Assembly: GCA_016715945.1 (NCBI GenBank)
Contig: JADJXJ010000001.1
Coordinates: 682,001-746,000 of the forward strand
Reading direction: 5' to 3'
Origin: Bacteroidota bacterium
GTDB taxonomy: Bacteria > Bacteroidota > Bacteroidia > Bacteroidales > F082
Length of the DNA: 64,000 bases
In this document: piece after piece, positions 18,561 through 27,836 of the stretch
Layout of the letters: each line of letters opens with the position of its first letter
How positions within the stretch are numbered: position 1 is the first letter of the stretch
Made by a program: the position numbers and the translations under genes
The notes under the pieces: model-generated
What the model was told of the DNA's origin: nothing
Databases searched by the model: none
What the model saw: the letters and a program-made list of their open reading frames with translations, nothing else

Positions 18561-19364
18561 TCAGCGGGCAGTAACCTGAAATTTCCGTCCGGCCACGCCC
18601 TCAGGTGTCCAGAGCCGGACAATCATGATGCCTTCCGGCAGTTGGGAATGGTCAATGTCGTAAATGTGCTCCCCTGCTTCCAGTTGCTTTTCACATAGCT
18701 CGAGCACGCGCCTTCCCTGTAGATCATATACTGCCAAATGCACAGGGCTGGAATGGGCAAGCGTAAAGCTCAGACGACTTTTGTTCGCCTCATTAAAAAA
18801 ACGTACCGGAATGCCGCCTGCGGCTTCAACGTCCTGGATGTTGACTGCTGAGGCTGAATAGGTTAGCGACATGTTCTTAAAATACGTCTGATCAGGGATA
18901 GTAATGTTCAGGGGTGTTGAACCTTTGTTGAATGCAAATGAAAAAAACGGACCTGCGATGCCATTGCTCGCCGAATTGCGGCTGGTGTATTCTATCCAAA
19001 CCTCATAGGCGCCATCGGGAACCACTTCACCCTGAAGGTTACGGCAGTCCCAGCTAATGGTATGCGAGGTGTGCTGGTTGAGCGTTGCACCGGTGATGGC
19101 ATCGGTGCTGTTGTTGTTCGAACTTGCTACCCATTTAACCAGATGCTGCTTGCGTACCCCTGCCATCACCTTGCGGCTTTTCACAAAATTGCCGGCACCA
19201 TCTTTGATCCAGATTGCCAGCACATGTCGGGGGGCATAGGTGCCACCGTCGCTGACGGTTGTCACCTGAAAAGTAACCATGCCTTCAGTATTTACCTGTG
19301 CATCAGAGGTATAAAAGCAAAATACCGAAAAAACAGCGATCAAAAGCTGATGTATGGTTTTCAT
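18561..19364 (-). CDS. DUF2271 secreted protein with T9SS-type C-terminal domain
   Basis: The start at 19364 (MKTIHQLLIAVFSVF) gives a signal peptide cut near SDAQ and a 267-residue protein. Residues about 25-165 match the DUF2271 pattern (YAPRHVLAIWIKDGAGNFVKS, then VPDGAYEVWIEYTS). In that family the domain often accompanies FMN transferase or thiamine-like redox genes, none of which are seen here. The last 80 residues (LSFTLAHSSPVHLAVYD onward, with YDLQGRRVLEL and LPEGIMIVRL) look like a type A T9SS sorting domain, so the protein is probably secreted or surface attached. It is convergent with the YwqK-like gene with only 9 bases between stops. A TAATTTTG element at 19383-19390 lies just upstream. 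Confidence 0.78.
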   Translation of the reverse strand: MKTIHQLLIAVFSVFCFYTSDAQVNTEGMVTFQVTTVSDGGTYAPRHVLAIWIKDGAGNFVKSRKVMAGVRKQHLVKWVASSNNNSTDAITGATLNQHTSHTISWDCRNLQGEVVPDGAYEVWIEYTSRNSASNGIAGPFFSFAFNKGSTPLNITIPDQTYFKNMSLTYSASAVNIQDVEAAGGIPVRFFNEANKSRLSFTLAHSSPVHLAVYDLQGRRVLELCEKQLEAGEHIYDIDHSQLPEGIMIVRLWTPEGVAGRKFQVTAR

Positions 19365-19525
19365 GGCAGGAAATATTCGCACCAAAATTAGCTTTATCCC
19401 ATGGGTACGTAAATCATTTTTTTCTTTTTTGCGACGAACCGGGCGAAAAATGAGGTTTAATGATGATTTTGGTGCTCCGGCAAGCCTGACTGGTGTAATT
19501 TAGTATTCCTAAAACTCGTTCAACC

Positions 19526-20089
19526 ATGGCCAACGATCGCCCACGCATCCGTATTCAACTTACCAAAAGTGATATTATCCTCGAAATCAGCGCACTCGTG
19601 CTGCTCCTTGCACTCGTGATCTACAGTCTGGTATCTTGGACCATGCTGCCCGAAACCATACCTGTTCATTTCGATATCAGCGGAAGGCCGGATGGCTGGG
19701 GTGGGCGTGCAACAATTTTTTTCTCACCGGCCATTCTTGCTGTGGTTTACATCATGTTGACTGTGCTCAACCGAAGCCCGCACATTTTCAACTATCCGGT
19801 GAAAATTACTGCCGAAAATGCGGAGTTTCATTATCGCCTGGCCACCCGCATGTTGCGCATGCTGAAACTATCCATGGTGATACTATTCGGAGCAATCACC
19901 TGGGGCACAGTGCACTCAGCTATCTCAGGCGATGCTTCAGCCATGATGTGGGTGTTGCCGTTTGCGCTTATAATTACTTTGCTGCCCATAGTGTATTATC
20001 TCTTCAGGGCCTTCGGGCACAAGACCGCCGCTGATAAAAACGACAGGGAAATAAAAAATAAGCGGAAGAAAAACTATAAACTCTATTAA
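19526..20089 (+). CDS. DUF1648 domain membrane protein
   Basis: This 187-residue protein has four likely membrane segments (about 17-38, 62-80, 112-130 and 142-165). The loop after the first contains TIPVHFDISGRPDGWGGRA, the signature of the DUF1648 family, which includes the N-terminal part of SdpI-like immunity proteins. The C terminus is a Lys/Arg/Asn-rich cytoplasmic tail. The following lipoprotein gene begins 3 bases after the stop, so the pair is co-transcribed. An SdpI-like role in envelope stress or immunity is possible but not supported by any adjacent toxin gene. Confidence 0.8.
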   Translation: MANDRPRIRIQLTKSDIILEISALVLLLALVIYSLVSWTMLPETIPVHFDISGRPDGWGGRATIFFSPAILAVVYIMLTVLNRSPHIFNYPVKITAENAEFHYRLATRMLRMLKLSMVILFGAITWGTVHSAISGDASAMMWVLPFALIITLLPIVYYLFRAFGHKTAADKNDREIKNKRKKNYKLY

Positions 20090-20092
20090 GCA

Positions 20093-20704
20093 ATGAGAGA
20101 TATTCGCATCCTTCTGTATCTGAGTCTGTTATCATTGTTGTTGACTGCATGTGGACGCCACGGCACGCTTACAGGTTTCTGGGGAGTGGAGGTGCAATTT
20201 TCGCCACACGAAACCCAGCACACCGGACTGGTTCTATTCGACGATTCCACCTTTTATTACTTCAACCGGCCTAATAAGGAATTGCCCTGGTCACTTAAAA
20301 CAGGCACATGGACGATGAGGTCGGGCAAGATCTACCTGGCTTCGGATGGTTTTTTCAATTTGTGGTTGCAGCCGAAAGGAAATCAACTCGAGATACTTGA
20401 TTTTGAGGGTGATGCAGTCATATCAGGCAAGCCTGTGCAGCTTGCCCGCACTAGCGCAGCCCCCTGGTCGGACGAGATAAGCGTGCCAATGACAGGCAAA
20501 CTGCTCCTGATAGAGAGCGAACCCTATTTTCTGCCCTGCAACACTTTTCATTTCATCCGTCTCGCACCACTTACCGATCAGCAACTGGGCCTGGTTAACC
20601 AAAGTCTGAGTGTTATGCTCAGCGTGGTGCCGGCCAGGGTACATACACAAAAAGCCGAAGCCATCAGGCTGGGCGGGGTTTTTGGTCCCACGGAATGCCG
20701 CTGA
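20093..20704 (+). CDS. Lipoprotein of unknown function
   Basis: The 203-residue product begins with a signal peptide and a good lipobox (LLLTAC, Cys at about residue 20). The mature part is predicted beta-rich, with LTGFWGVEVQFSPHETQHTGLVLFDDSTFYYF resembling small lipocalin-like proteins that measure or bind hydrophobic ligands, but no family can be named. It follows the DUF1648 gene by 3 bases and its stop is 8 bases from the stop of the convergent ppc gene. No terminator fits in that gap, so the two transcripts probably overlap. Confidence 0.7.
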   Translation: MRDIRILLYLSLLSLLLTACGRHGTLTGFWGVEVQFSPHETQHTGLVLFDDSTFYYFNRPNKELPWSLKTGTWTMRSGKIYLASDGFFNLWLQPKGNQLEILDFEGDAVISGKPVQLARTSAAPWSDEISVPMTGKLLLIESEPYFLPCNTFHFIRLAPLTDQQLGLVNQSLSVMLSVVPARVHTQKAEAIRLGGVFGPTECR

Positions 20705-20712
20705 ACAGCCTG

Positions 20713-23406
20713 TCAGCCAGTATGTTTCAGCCCACCCGATAAGGCGTTGGTGAGCATCAGCAGCAGGGGAAGCATCCTGTCGGCCTCATTAGCCTGTTGC
20801 GACCTAAGCTCCCGCCACTTTTTGATTAAAGCTATCTGACGGTGGTTGAGCAGACTCAGCGCCGGACCTCGACACTCCACATTGGCCAATTGGCTTCGCC
20901 TGCGGCTGAGCATATTGCCGCCGAGCAATTCGTTGATCAGATTGCGGGCATCTTCCATTTCGCTGGTAATCAAACCCAGAATGCGTTCGCGCGCCGGCTG
21001 GTCGTCGAAGAGCTCAGCATAGCTGCGCATGATATGCTCATCGGCATTGAGCAGATTGGTTTCGATGTGGATCAGGGTGTAGTGCAGGAATGGCCATGCA
21101 GTGGCATATTGCTGAAGCACCTGCCAGGTTTCGGGATGGTTGTCGCGAATGGTTTTCAGGGCAAATCCCGATCCAAACCAACCGGTGAGGTTGAAGCGCG
21201 ACTGGTGCCAGCTGAAAACCCAGGGGATGGCCCGCAGGTCACCTATGGTTCTTCTTCCGGTACGGCGAGCAGGCCGGGAGCCTATCTTGCTCATCTCGAG
21301 CACATCAATGGGCGTAGCCTGACTGAAAAATGGCACGAACGCCTCGTCGTGTATGAGTCGCTGATATTGCTGCAGACTAAGGCTGGCAAGAAGTTCAAAA
21401 GATTGCTCAGGATAGTTTTCATGCGCCGGATTGCGGGTGAGCTGCCGGGCGGTTCCTGCCAGAAGCATCTCGAGGTTGTAGCTGGCATTGAGCAGGTTGG
21501 CAAACTGCTGCGAGATGGTTTCGCCTTGCACAGTGATCTTGATGCGACCGCTCAGGCTGCCGGCAGGAAGGCTATCGAGAAAACGGTGGTACTTGCCTCC
21601 TCCACGGCTGATGGTTCCGCCTGTGCCGTGAAAGAAAATAAGTTTAACTCCATGTTTGTCAGCAATTTGGGTTAGCTTCTGCTCGGCTTTGTAGATGTTC
21701 CATCTGCTGGCCAGTATGCCTCCGTCTTTGTTGCTGTCCGAATAACCCAGCATCACTTCCTGCCAGGCCTGACCACCGGTATTGCTTTGCGTCAGCGGAT
21801 GCGACAGGAACCTGTCGAGTATTTCAGGGGCGGCTTCGAGGTCTTCAATGGTTTCGAACAAGGGGACAACCATAAACTGCCGGGGATCCAGTCCGGCTTC
21901 ACGCATGAAAAGGTAAGGCAGAAGCAAATCGCTGAGGCTGCGCGTCATGCTCACAATAAAGCTGCCAATACCCTGGCTGCCATATTGTTCAACATGTTCA
22001 GCAATGGTGCGATAGCAGCGCAGCAGTTCGTCGGCTTCCGGCCCGGCAGGAGTTCCGGGATAAAGGAAAGGACGCCTGAGCTGCAGTTCGCTTTGCAGAA
22101 AATCGAGGCGTTTGTCCTCCGGCCAGTTGCTGTAATCGTAATCATCAAAACCTGAAGCTTTCAGCAGCTGACCGAAGGCTTTGTCGTGCCATGCACTGTT
22201 TTGCCGGATGTCGAGCCTGGCAAGGTGGAAACCGAAGGTGCTCACCAGGCGCTGTATCGGCAGCACATAAGTATCGGCAATGTTGCCTGCATTCATTTCG
22301 CACAAAGCTTCGTGAAGCACCTGCAGGTCGTCGAGTAGTTCCTCCGGATGGGGGTAAGCAAAACTTTTTTCTTCGCTTGAAATAAAGGTATGCTTCAGCC
22401 TGAGCAACAACAGATTTACATTTTGCCTGAAAGGCTCATAGGGGTTGCGCTCGAGCATTGGTGAAGCCGCTGTCCCCAGCAGGTTTGTCAGCTTTTCGGT
22501 GGCCCGGCTCAGCTTGTCAGGAACCGGATTGTGAAGTCTGGAGATGCTTAGTCTGGCGGCCAGATTTTCCAGCTGACTGATTAACATCAACCCCGCTTTT
22601 TGCCGGTGTTCGAGCAAGGTTTCCATTGTCACCTCATAGGTGACAAGGGGATGGCCGTCGCGGTCGCCTCCGATCCAGCTTCCGAATTGCAATCGGGGAT
22701 AGTTGCGGTAGTCTTTGAGCGCTTCTGCCGGGTAACCTGCTTCCTGCCAGGCATGCCGGAGGGCCTGGTCGGTATGCTGCATGGCCTGAGGAAAAATCAC
22801 CGTAAAGTAGTGCATGATGTTGCGACGCTCATCGGCCACGCTGGGTTTTTCGAGATAGATGTCGCCGGTTCGCCACCAGCGTTCCAGTAGTGCAATAATC
22901 TCATTTTCAATTTCTTCGCGCTCTGTTTTTGTCCACATGGAGTTTTCGAGCTTTACCAGCAGGAGGTATAGCTCGCGGTGTATCTCGAGCACGGTAACAC
23001 GCTTGGCTTCAGTAGGGTGGGCGGTGAGCACGGGCCTTACTTCAACCTGTCTGAGCATCTGCAGGGCATGCCCGGTATCCACGTTTTGTTCGCGCCAGCG
23101 GCGAAATGTCTCGGCCCAGCTTCCCCGGATGGCTTCGCGACCCAGCTCGTCCTGCAATCTGCGGCGGTATTGCACAGCGGCGTTTTCTTCCACCAGGTTG
23201 AGCAGTTGAAATATCATACCTGTGGCGCGGACAAGCTTTTCCTCCGAAGCCAGGTCGCCTTTTGGCCCTGAGAATCGGAATTCACGCACCATCACAGCGG
23301 TTTCCTTCTCGCCTATGTGGTCGAGCATGCGCTCGAAAAGTCGCATTATCTGCTGGTAGTCTTTCCAGATCTTGTCGAGGCCGGCATTTTCGATCAGTTG
23401 TTTCAT
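20713..23406 (-). CDS. ppc: Phosphoenolpyruvate carboxylase
   Basis: The enzyme adds bicarbonate to PEP to give oxaloacetate and phosphate. The start at 23406 (MKQLIENAGLDKIW) gives 897 residues, normal for bacterial Ppc. Conserved catalytic regions are visible: VLTAHPTEAKR (catalytic His), the PEP/metal-binding GYSDSNKDGG, the glycine-rich FHGTGGTISRGGGKYH, and RAIPWVFSWHQSRFNLTGWFG near the C terminus. The ending lacks the QNTG tetrapeptide of E. coli-type enzymes; here it is GGLKHTG, so the C terminus differs slightly. The gene starts about 50 bases after aroF on the same strand with no terminator between, so it is probably read as the last gene of the trp operon, an unusual place for an anaplerotic enzyme that competes with DAHP synthase for PEP. 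Confidence 0.97.
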   Translation of the reverse strand: MKQLIENAGLDKIWKDYQQIMRLFERMLDHIGEKETAVMVREFRFSGPKGDLASEEKLVRATGMIFQLLNLVEENAAVQYRRRLQDELGREAIRGSWAETFRRWREQNVDTGHALQMLRQVEVRPVLTAHPTEAKRVTVLEIHRELYLLLVKLENSMWTKTEREEIENEIIALLERWWRTGDIYLEKPSVADERRNIMHYFTVIFPQAMQHTDQALRHAWQEAGYPAEALKDYRNYPRLQFGSWIGGDRDGHPLVTYEVTMETLLEHRQKAGLMLISQLENLAARLSISRLHNPVPDKLSRATEKLTNLLGTAASPMLERNPYEPFRQNVNLLLLRLKHTFISSEEKSFAYPHPEELLDDLQVLHEALCEMNAGNIADTYVLPIQRLVSTFGFHLARLDIRQNSAWHDKAFGQLLKASGFDDYDYSNWPEDKRLDFLQSELQLRRPFLYPGTPAGPEADELLRCYRTIAEHVEQYGSQGIGSFIVSMTRSLSDLLLPYLFMREAGLDPRQFMVVPLFETIEDLEAAPEILDRFLSHPLTQSNTGGQAWQEVMLGYSDSNKDGGILASRWNIYKAEQKLTQIADKHGVKLIFFHGTGGTISRGGGKYHRFLDSLPAGSLSGRIKITVQGETISQQFANLLNASYNLEMLLAGTARQLTRNPAHENYPEQSFELLASLSLQQYQRLIHDEAFVPFFSQATPIDVLEMSKIGSRPARRTGRRTIGDLRAIPWVFSWHQSRFNLTGWFGSGFALKTIRDNHPETWQVLQQYATAWPFLHYTLIHIETNLLNADEHIMRSYAELFDDQPARERILGLITSEMEDARNLINELLGGNMLSRRRSQLANVECRGPALSLLNHRQIALIKKWRELRSQQANEADRMLPLLLMLTNALSGGLKHTG

Positions 23407-23456
23407 TGCAGTAAGATGTGGAGGGAATATTTCAAACAACGTGCCTGAGCAGTTGT

Positions 23457-24479
23457 TTAGTAAGCACCATTAAATTGTTTTCGAAGTTCCCAGGTAGCTC
23501 TGAGTTGGGTGTAAAGCCTTGATGCTTCGGAATAATCGAGCGTCTGTTGCCCGTCGGACATGGCTCTTTCGGGGCAGTTGTGCACTTCGAGCAATACGCC
23601 GTCGGCTCCTGCCATAACGGCAGCCAGGGCCATCTGTGCCACATATTGCCTGACACCCACCCCATGCGAAGGATCGACGAACACGGGCAGGTGACTCTTT
23701 TCTTTAAGCACTGGAATGGCATTGAGGTCGAGCGTGTTGCGGTATGCCGTCTCGAAAGTGCGGATGCCACGTTCGCACAGGATAATCTTTTCGTTGCCTG
23801 CCGAAAACACATATTCCGCCGCCTGAAGCATTTCTTCGAGTGTGCCCGAGAATCCCCGTTTCAGCATTACAGGCTTTCCGGCTTTTCCCAGCTCGTCCAG
23901 AAGGCTGAAATTCTGCGCGTTGCGTGTGCCTACCTGAAACACATCCACGTAATCGTACATTTCGGCCACCTGCGATACCTGCATCACCTCGGTTACGAAC
24001 AACATCCCATGCTCCCGACACATGGCCGATACCTGTTTCAAGCCCGACAGTCCAACTCCCCTGAATGCATAGGGCGAAGTCCTGGGCTTGAAAACGCCCC
24101 CGCGCATCATTCGTAATCCGTTGGCTTTCAAATGATTTATGGTTTGAAGTGTCTGTGCCTCGCTTTCGATGCTGCATGGACCGGCCACAATGCTCAGGTT
24201 GTGGCGACCAATCTGCACTCCCTGGCCGAGATCGATCACTGTGTCATGCACACGCCACTTGCGGGAAACGAGCTTGTAGGCATCATCCACACGGTGGATG
24301 TCGCGCACACCATCGAGCTGACCAATGGTGCGAATGTCCACTTCTTTCTTTCCAATGGCCACAATGTAATGGTTAAACTGGGTGCGCACCTCGCTGGTGC
24401 TGAATCCATTACGGGCCAAAACCCCAATGATGTGCTGAAGCGTTTTCTGATCTGTGTTATTGTCAATCTGAAGAATCAT
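23457..24479 (-). CDS. aroF: 3-deoxy-D-arabino-heptulosonate 7-phosphate synthase (type I beta)
   Basis: This enzyme condenses PEP and erythrose 4-phosphate in the first step of the shikimate pathway. The 340-residue protein has an N-terminal ferredoxin-like regulatory domain (residues about 1-75, DIRTIGQLDGVRDIHRV) and a TIM-barrel core with IVAGPCSIESEAQT, RGGVFKPRTSPYAFRG, KPVMLKRGFSGTLEEM and FVDPSHGVGVRQYV, matching the Thermotoga-type I beta class. It lacks the chorismate mutase extension seen in some Bacteroidota homologues. The start overlaps the trpA stop by 4 bases, so it is translationally coupled to the trp genes and probably supplies chorismate under tryptophan control. The N-terminal domain may also give allosteric feedback. 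The symbol follows the DAHP synthase group name used for these proteins. Confidence 0.95.
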   Translation of the reverse strand: MILQIDNNTDQKTLQHIIGVLARNGFSTSEVRTQFNHYIVAIGKKEVDIRTIGQLDGVRDIHRVDDAYKLVSRKWRVHDTVIDLGQGVQIGRHNLSIVAGPCSIESEAQTLQTINHLKANGLRMMRGGVFKPRTSPYAFRGVGLSGLKQVSAMCREHGMLFVTEVMQVSQVAEMYDYVDVFQVGTRNAQNFSLLDELGKAGKPVMLKRGFSGTLEEMLQAAEYVFSAGNEKIILCERGIRTFETAYRNTLDLNAIPVLKEKSHLPVFVDPSHGVGVRQYVAQMALAAVMAGADGVLLEVHNCPERAMSDGQQTLDYSEASRLYTQLRATWELRKQFNGAY

Positions 24480-25249
24480 GACTCAGGATTTAGCAAATGT
24501 TTCATAAAAGATGGAATGCCGTAGTCGCTTTTGCTGGCGTCGAGATGCCTGATCAGCGCGCTGCCTACTACCGCTCCCGGCAGGTGATCAAACACAAAGC
24601 GGAGCGAACGGTTGTCGGATATTCCAAAGCCGGCCAATACGGGATTGTTGAGTTTCAAACCGTTCAACCGCCGAAACCAGGCTGCTTCGAAATCACCAAA
24701 CTGTTTGTCTTTGCCAGTGGTTGAAGAGGTTGAAACGGCGTAGAGAAAACCCCGGCTCAGGCTGTCGAGCATGCGGATGCGCTCGTCGCTTGTTTGCGGA
24801 CTCACCAGAAAAACCGGATAAAGGCCGTAGGTTTCATACATGGCCTGGTATTTGGCACGAAACACCTCAGCAGGCAGGTCGGGAAGAATAACAGCAGATG
24901 CCCCGGCCCGGGCCGCGTTGCGGAGAAAACGTTCGAAACCATATTGCAGCACAGGGTTGAGGTATCCCATGAGCACTATGGGAATGGAAATATTCACCTG
25001 GCTGAGCTGTTCAAGTATTTTGTCGATGGTAATTCCCTGTTGCAGGGCCACCATGCTGCTGTGCTGAATCACAGGGCCATCGGCCAGCGGATCGCTGAAT
25101 GGCAGCCCGACTTCGACAATGTCGGCCCCGTGTTGCTCCAGCAAACGCAGGATGTCGCCGGTGGATTCCGGATTGGGATAGCCGGCGGTGAAATAGATGT
25201 TCAGAATCTCTTTCTGCCTGGTATTGAATAGTTTATCTAACGGATGCAT
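24476..25249 (-). CDS. trpA: Tryptophan synthase alpha subunit
   Basis: TrpA cleaves indole-3-glycerol phosphate to indole and glyceraldehyde 3-phosphate. The start is set at 25249 (MHPLDKLFNTRQKEILN), giving 257 residues. The frame stays open for 70 codons further upstream but that stretch lies inside trpB and has no conservation. The catalytic Glu is in VEVGLPFSDPLADGPVIQ and the catalytic Asp in VILPDLPAEV. The phosphate-binding loops are FGISDN and GAVVGSALIR. It overlaps trpB by 17 bases and aroF by 4. The sequence length and order are normal, so it should form the usual alpha-2 beta-2 complex with TrpB. Confidence 0.97.
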   Translation of the reverse strand: MHPLDKLFNTRQKEILNIYFTAGYPNPESTGDILRLLEQHGADIVEVGLPFSDPLADGPVIQHSSMVALQQGITIDKILEQLSQVNISIPIVLMGYLNPVLQYGFERFLRNAARAGASAVILPDLPAEVFRAKYQAMYETYGLYPVFLVSPQTSDERIRMLDSLSRGFLYAVSTSSTTGKDKQFGDFEAAWFRRLNGLKLNNPVLAGFGISDNRSLRFVFDHLPGAVVGSALIRHLDASKSDYGIPSFMKHLLNPES

Positions 25250-26435
25250 AGCTGTCGGCTTTTTGCATGTAAGTTGAAAGGTCTTTGTCGCCACGTCCCG
25301 AAAGGTTGATAACCACAAGTTGGTTTTCACCAAAGCTGACTTTCCCGAGCACGGCCAGGGCATGGGCTGTTTCCAGGGCAGGGATGATGCCTTCGAGCCG
25401 GCTGAGCAAAAAAGCTGCCTGAAGGGCTTCGTGGTCGGTGATGGCAAGGTAAGTGGCACGTCCTGAGGAAAATAAATGTGCGTGCATGGGTCCGATACCG
25501 GGATAGTCCAGTCCGGCCGAGATGGAATGTGGTTCGGTAATCTGGCCTTGTTCGTCCTGCATCAGCATGGTCATGCTGCCATGGATGATGCCTCTGCTGC
25601 CGGTGTGCAGTGAGGCTGCGGTGAGCCCGGAGTCCACACCCATTCCAGCTGCTTCGGCTCCGATAAGTTGAACTTCAGGCGATTCAATGAAATGATAAAA
25701 GGCTCCGGCTGCATTGCTTCCTCCGCCCACGCAGGCGATAACTGCATCAGGTTTCGAACGGCCGGTGTGGCTGAGCAATTGAGAGGAAATTTCGCTGCTA
25801 ATCACCGATTGCAGCCTGGCCACCAGATCGGGATAGGGATGCGGCCCCACCACCGATCCGATAATGTAATGGGTGTCGTCCGGATGATTGATCCAATAGC
25901 GAATGGCCTCATTGGTGGCATCTTTCAGGGTGCGGCTTCCCGATTTAGCGGGCCTTACCTCTGCTCCAAGCATCTGCATCCGGGCAACATTGGGCGCCTG
26001 CCGCTGCATATCGGTTTCGCCCATAAACACAATACATTCCATGTTCATCAGTGCGCACACCGTGGCTGTGGCCACCCCATGTTGTCCTGCTCCGGTTTCG
26101 GCAATGATGCGCTTTTTGCCAAGTTTCCGGGCAAGCAGCACCTGCCCGACAGTGTTGTTGATTTTGTGTGCTCCCGTGTGGGCCAGGTCTTCGCGCTTCA
26201 GCCATACATTGGTCTTGTAGCGCTCCGATAGGTTAGGGGCCAGATAAAGCGGGGTCGGACGGCCAACATAGTCGGCAAGCAGGCGATGAAACTCGGTCTT
26301 GAACTCATCCGAACCCAATATGTGCAGGTAGTTTTGCCTGAGCTCTTCCACATTCGGATACAGCATTTCGGGGATGAAAGCTCCGCCAAAATCACCATAA
26401 AAACCCTGTTCGTCAGGTTGATAGTTGCTATTCAT
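25233..26435 (-). CDS. trpB: Tryptophan synthase beta subunit
   Basis: TrpB joins indole and serine to give tryptophan with pyridoxal phosphate. The 400-residue protein is of the TrpB1 type. The PLP lysine lies in REDLAHTGAHKINNT, the catalytic Glu in ETGAGQHG, and the phosphate loop in VGGGSNAAG. The C-terminal VINLSGRGDKDL is typical. It starts with a 4-base overlap on the trpF stop and overlaps trpA by 17 bases. A normal length and intact motifs argue for a functional enzyme. Confidence 0.98.
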   Translation of the reverse strand: MNSNYQPDEQGFYGDFGGAFIPEMLYPNVEELRQNYLHILGSDEFKTEFHRLLADYVGRPTPLYLAPNLSERYKTNVWLKREDLAHTGAHKINNTVGQVLLARKLGKKRIIAETGAGQHGVATATVCALMNMECIVFMGETDMQRQAPNVARMQMLGAEVRPAKSGSRTLKDATNEAIRYWINHPDDTHYIIGSVVGPHPYPDLVARLQSVISSEISSQLLSHTGRSKPDAVIACVGGGSNAAGAFYHFIESPEVQLIGAEAAGMGVDSGLTAASLHTGSRGIIHGSMTMLMQDEQGQITEPHSISAGLDYPGIGPMHAHLFSSGRATYLAITDHEALQAAFLLSRLEGIIPALETAHALAVLGKVSFGENQLVVINLSGRGDKDLSTYMQKADSYASVR

Positions 26436-27046
26436 TGAAGTAGGAGTTTAATGAAGTGAGTGAGTTGATTGATGTCTTTTATGCCGGGTTGTGTTTCAAA
26501 CCTGCTGTTGAGGTCCACACCAGCCAAAAGGGGATGGCGGATTTGCCTGATGCTTTCGGCATCTCCCGGCCCAATGCCTCCGCTGATAAAAAACGGCACC
26601 TTGCCTTTGTAGCTGGCCAGCATTTCCCAGGCAAATTGTTTTCCGCTGCCCCCGCTTCCTGTTTTGCCTGAGTCGAAAAGGAAAAAATCAGCGCAATCCT
26701 CGAACGCCCCGGTGTGCGCAAAACCCTCATCTTCAGGATGGAAAACCTTGATCACCTGCAGGCCGGCTTTCTTCAGTTCATGACAGTCGGAGGCTTCGTA
26801 GGGACCATGCAATTGTACGGCACCCAGGCTGAACTTCTGGGCAGTAGCAAGAATGCTTTGGATGTCGTTATTGACAAAAACGCCTGTAAGCGTGGGTTTT
26901 AGCTCCACCTCAGGCAATTTGATGTGCCTTGCATAACGCGGACTCGAAGGATGAAAGATCAAGCCCAGGTAATCTATTTCGGGCCGGTTCAGCTCCAGCA
27001 GTTGTTCGGCAAGGGTGATTCCGCAGACTTTAACCTTGAGTGGCAT
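26432..27046 (-). CDS. trpF: Phosphoribosylanthranilate isomerase
   Basis: TrpF isomerises phosphoribosylanthranilate to CdRP. The start at 27046 (MPLKVKVCGIT) gives 204 residues; another ATG two codons upstream is possible. The catalytic Cys lies in KVCGIT and the catalytic Asp at VDLNSRFE near the C terminus, with the phosphate-binding segment FISGGIGPGD. It overlaps trpC by about 17 bases and trpB by 4. It is a stand-alone enzyme, not fused to TrpC as in enterobacteria. Confidence 0.95.
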   Translation of the reverse strand: MPLKVKVCGITLAEQLLELNRPEIDYLGLIFHPSSPRYARHIKLPEVELKPTLTGVFVNNDIQSILATAQKFSLGAVQLHGPYEASDCHELKKAGLQVIKVFHPEDEGFAHTGAFEDCADFFLFDSGKTGSGGSGKQFAWEMLASYKGKVPFFISGGIGPGDAESIRQIRHPLLAGVDLNSRFETQPGIKDINQLTHFIKLLLQ

Positions 27047-27836
27047 AGGCATTTCGCAGCTCAGAGATGAGTTTCCGGCAGGCATTATGTGGCCTGGTAT
27101 GTTGCATAAAATATTCCCCGATCAAAAATCCCCGGTAGCCGGCCTGCCGCAGCGCGACAATCTGGGAGGCATTGCTGATGCCGCTTTCGGCCACTTTGAC
27201 CTGTTCGGCGGGCAGAAGCGATGCCAGCCTGAAGGAGGTCTCCACATGGGTGGTCATGCTTTTGAGGTTGCGGTTGTTTACTCCCACAATCACTTCAAAG
27301 TCAGGCAGTTTTTCAAGCTCTTCCTCCTCGTGTATCTCCAATAGGATTTCCAAGCCCAGCGAGGCCGCAAGACTTCCAAGTTTTGCAATTTCTTCTTTTG
27401 ACAACAGGGCAGCAATGAGGAGAATGGCATCGGCACCAATGCTTTTGGCTTCGATCACCTGGTATTCATCTATGATAAAGTCTTTTCGCAGGATGGGGCA
27501 GAAGTTGAACCGCCTGGCCTCAGTGAGGTCTTTGTTGCTCCCTCCGAAATAGGTGCTGTCGGTAAGCACCGAGAGGGCAGAGGCGCCAGCCTGCATGTAA
27601 CCTAATGTAACACGTTGAATATCTGCAAATTCATTTATCATTCCCTTTGAGGGCGATTTGCGTTTGAACTCCGCAATGATGCCATGCAGGTCGTCGCGCA
27701 ACAGGTACTTCTTTAATGACAACGGCCTGGTTTCGAAATAAATACTGCGTTCGAGCAGTTTTACGGGATAGAGCGACCGGCGTTCGTCCACTTCGGCCCG
27801 CTTGGTTTCGGCAATTTTTTGAAGGATGTTTGTCAT
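27030..27836 (-). CDS. trpC: Indole-3-glycerol phosphate synthase
   Basis: TrpC closes the indole ring from CdRP. The start at 27836 (MTNILQKIAETKRAEV) gives 268 residues and overlaps the trpD stop in an ATGA. Family motifs are IIAEFKRKSPSKG (catalytic Lys), ILRKDFIIDEYQV, VGVNNRNLKSM and ESGISN. The frame is open further upstream, inside trpD, but without conservation. Confidence 0.96.
   Translation of the reverse strand: MTNILQKIAETKRAEVDERRSLYPVKLLERSIYFETRPLSLKKYLLRDDLHGIIAEFKRKSPSKGMINEFADIQRVTLGYMQAGASALSVLTDSTYFGGSNKDLTEARRFNFCPILRKDFIIDEYQVIEAKSIGADAILLIAALLSKEEIAKLGSLAASLGLEILLEIHEEEELEKLPDFEVIVGVNNRNLKSMTTHVETSFRLASLLPAEQVKVAESGISNASQIVALRQAGYRGFLIGEYFMQHTRPHNACRKLISELRNAYATQG

Noticed and set aside
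25250..25459. N-terminal extension of trpA by 70 codons
   Set aside because: The extension lies inside trpB and lacks conservation; the MHPLDKLF start fits the family length.
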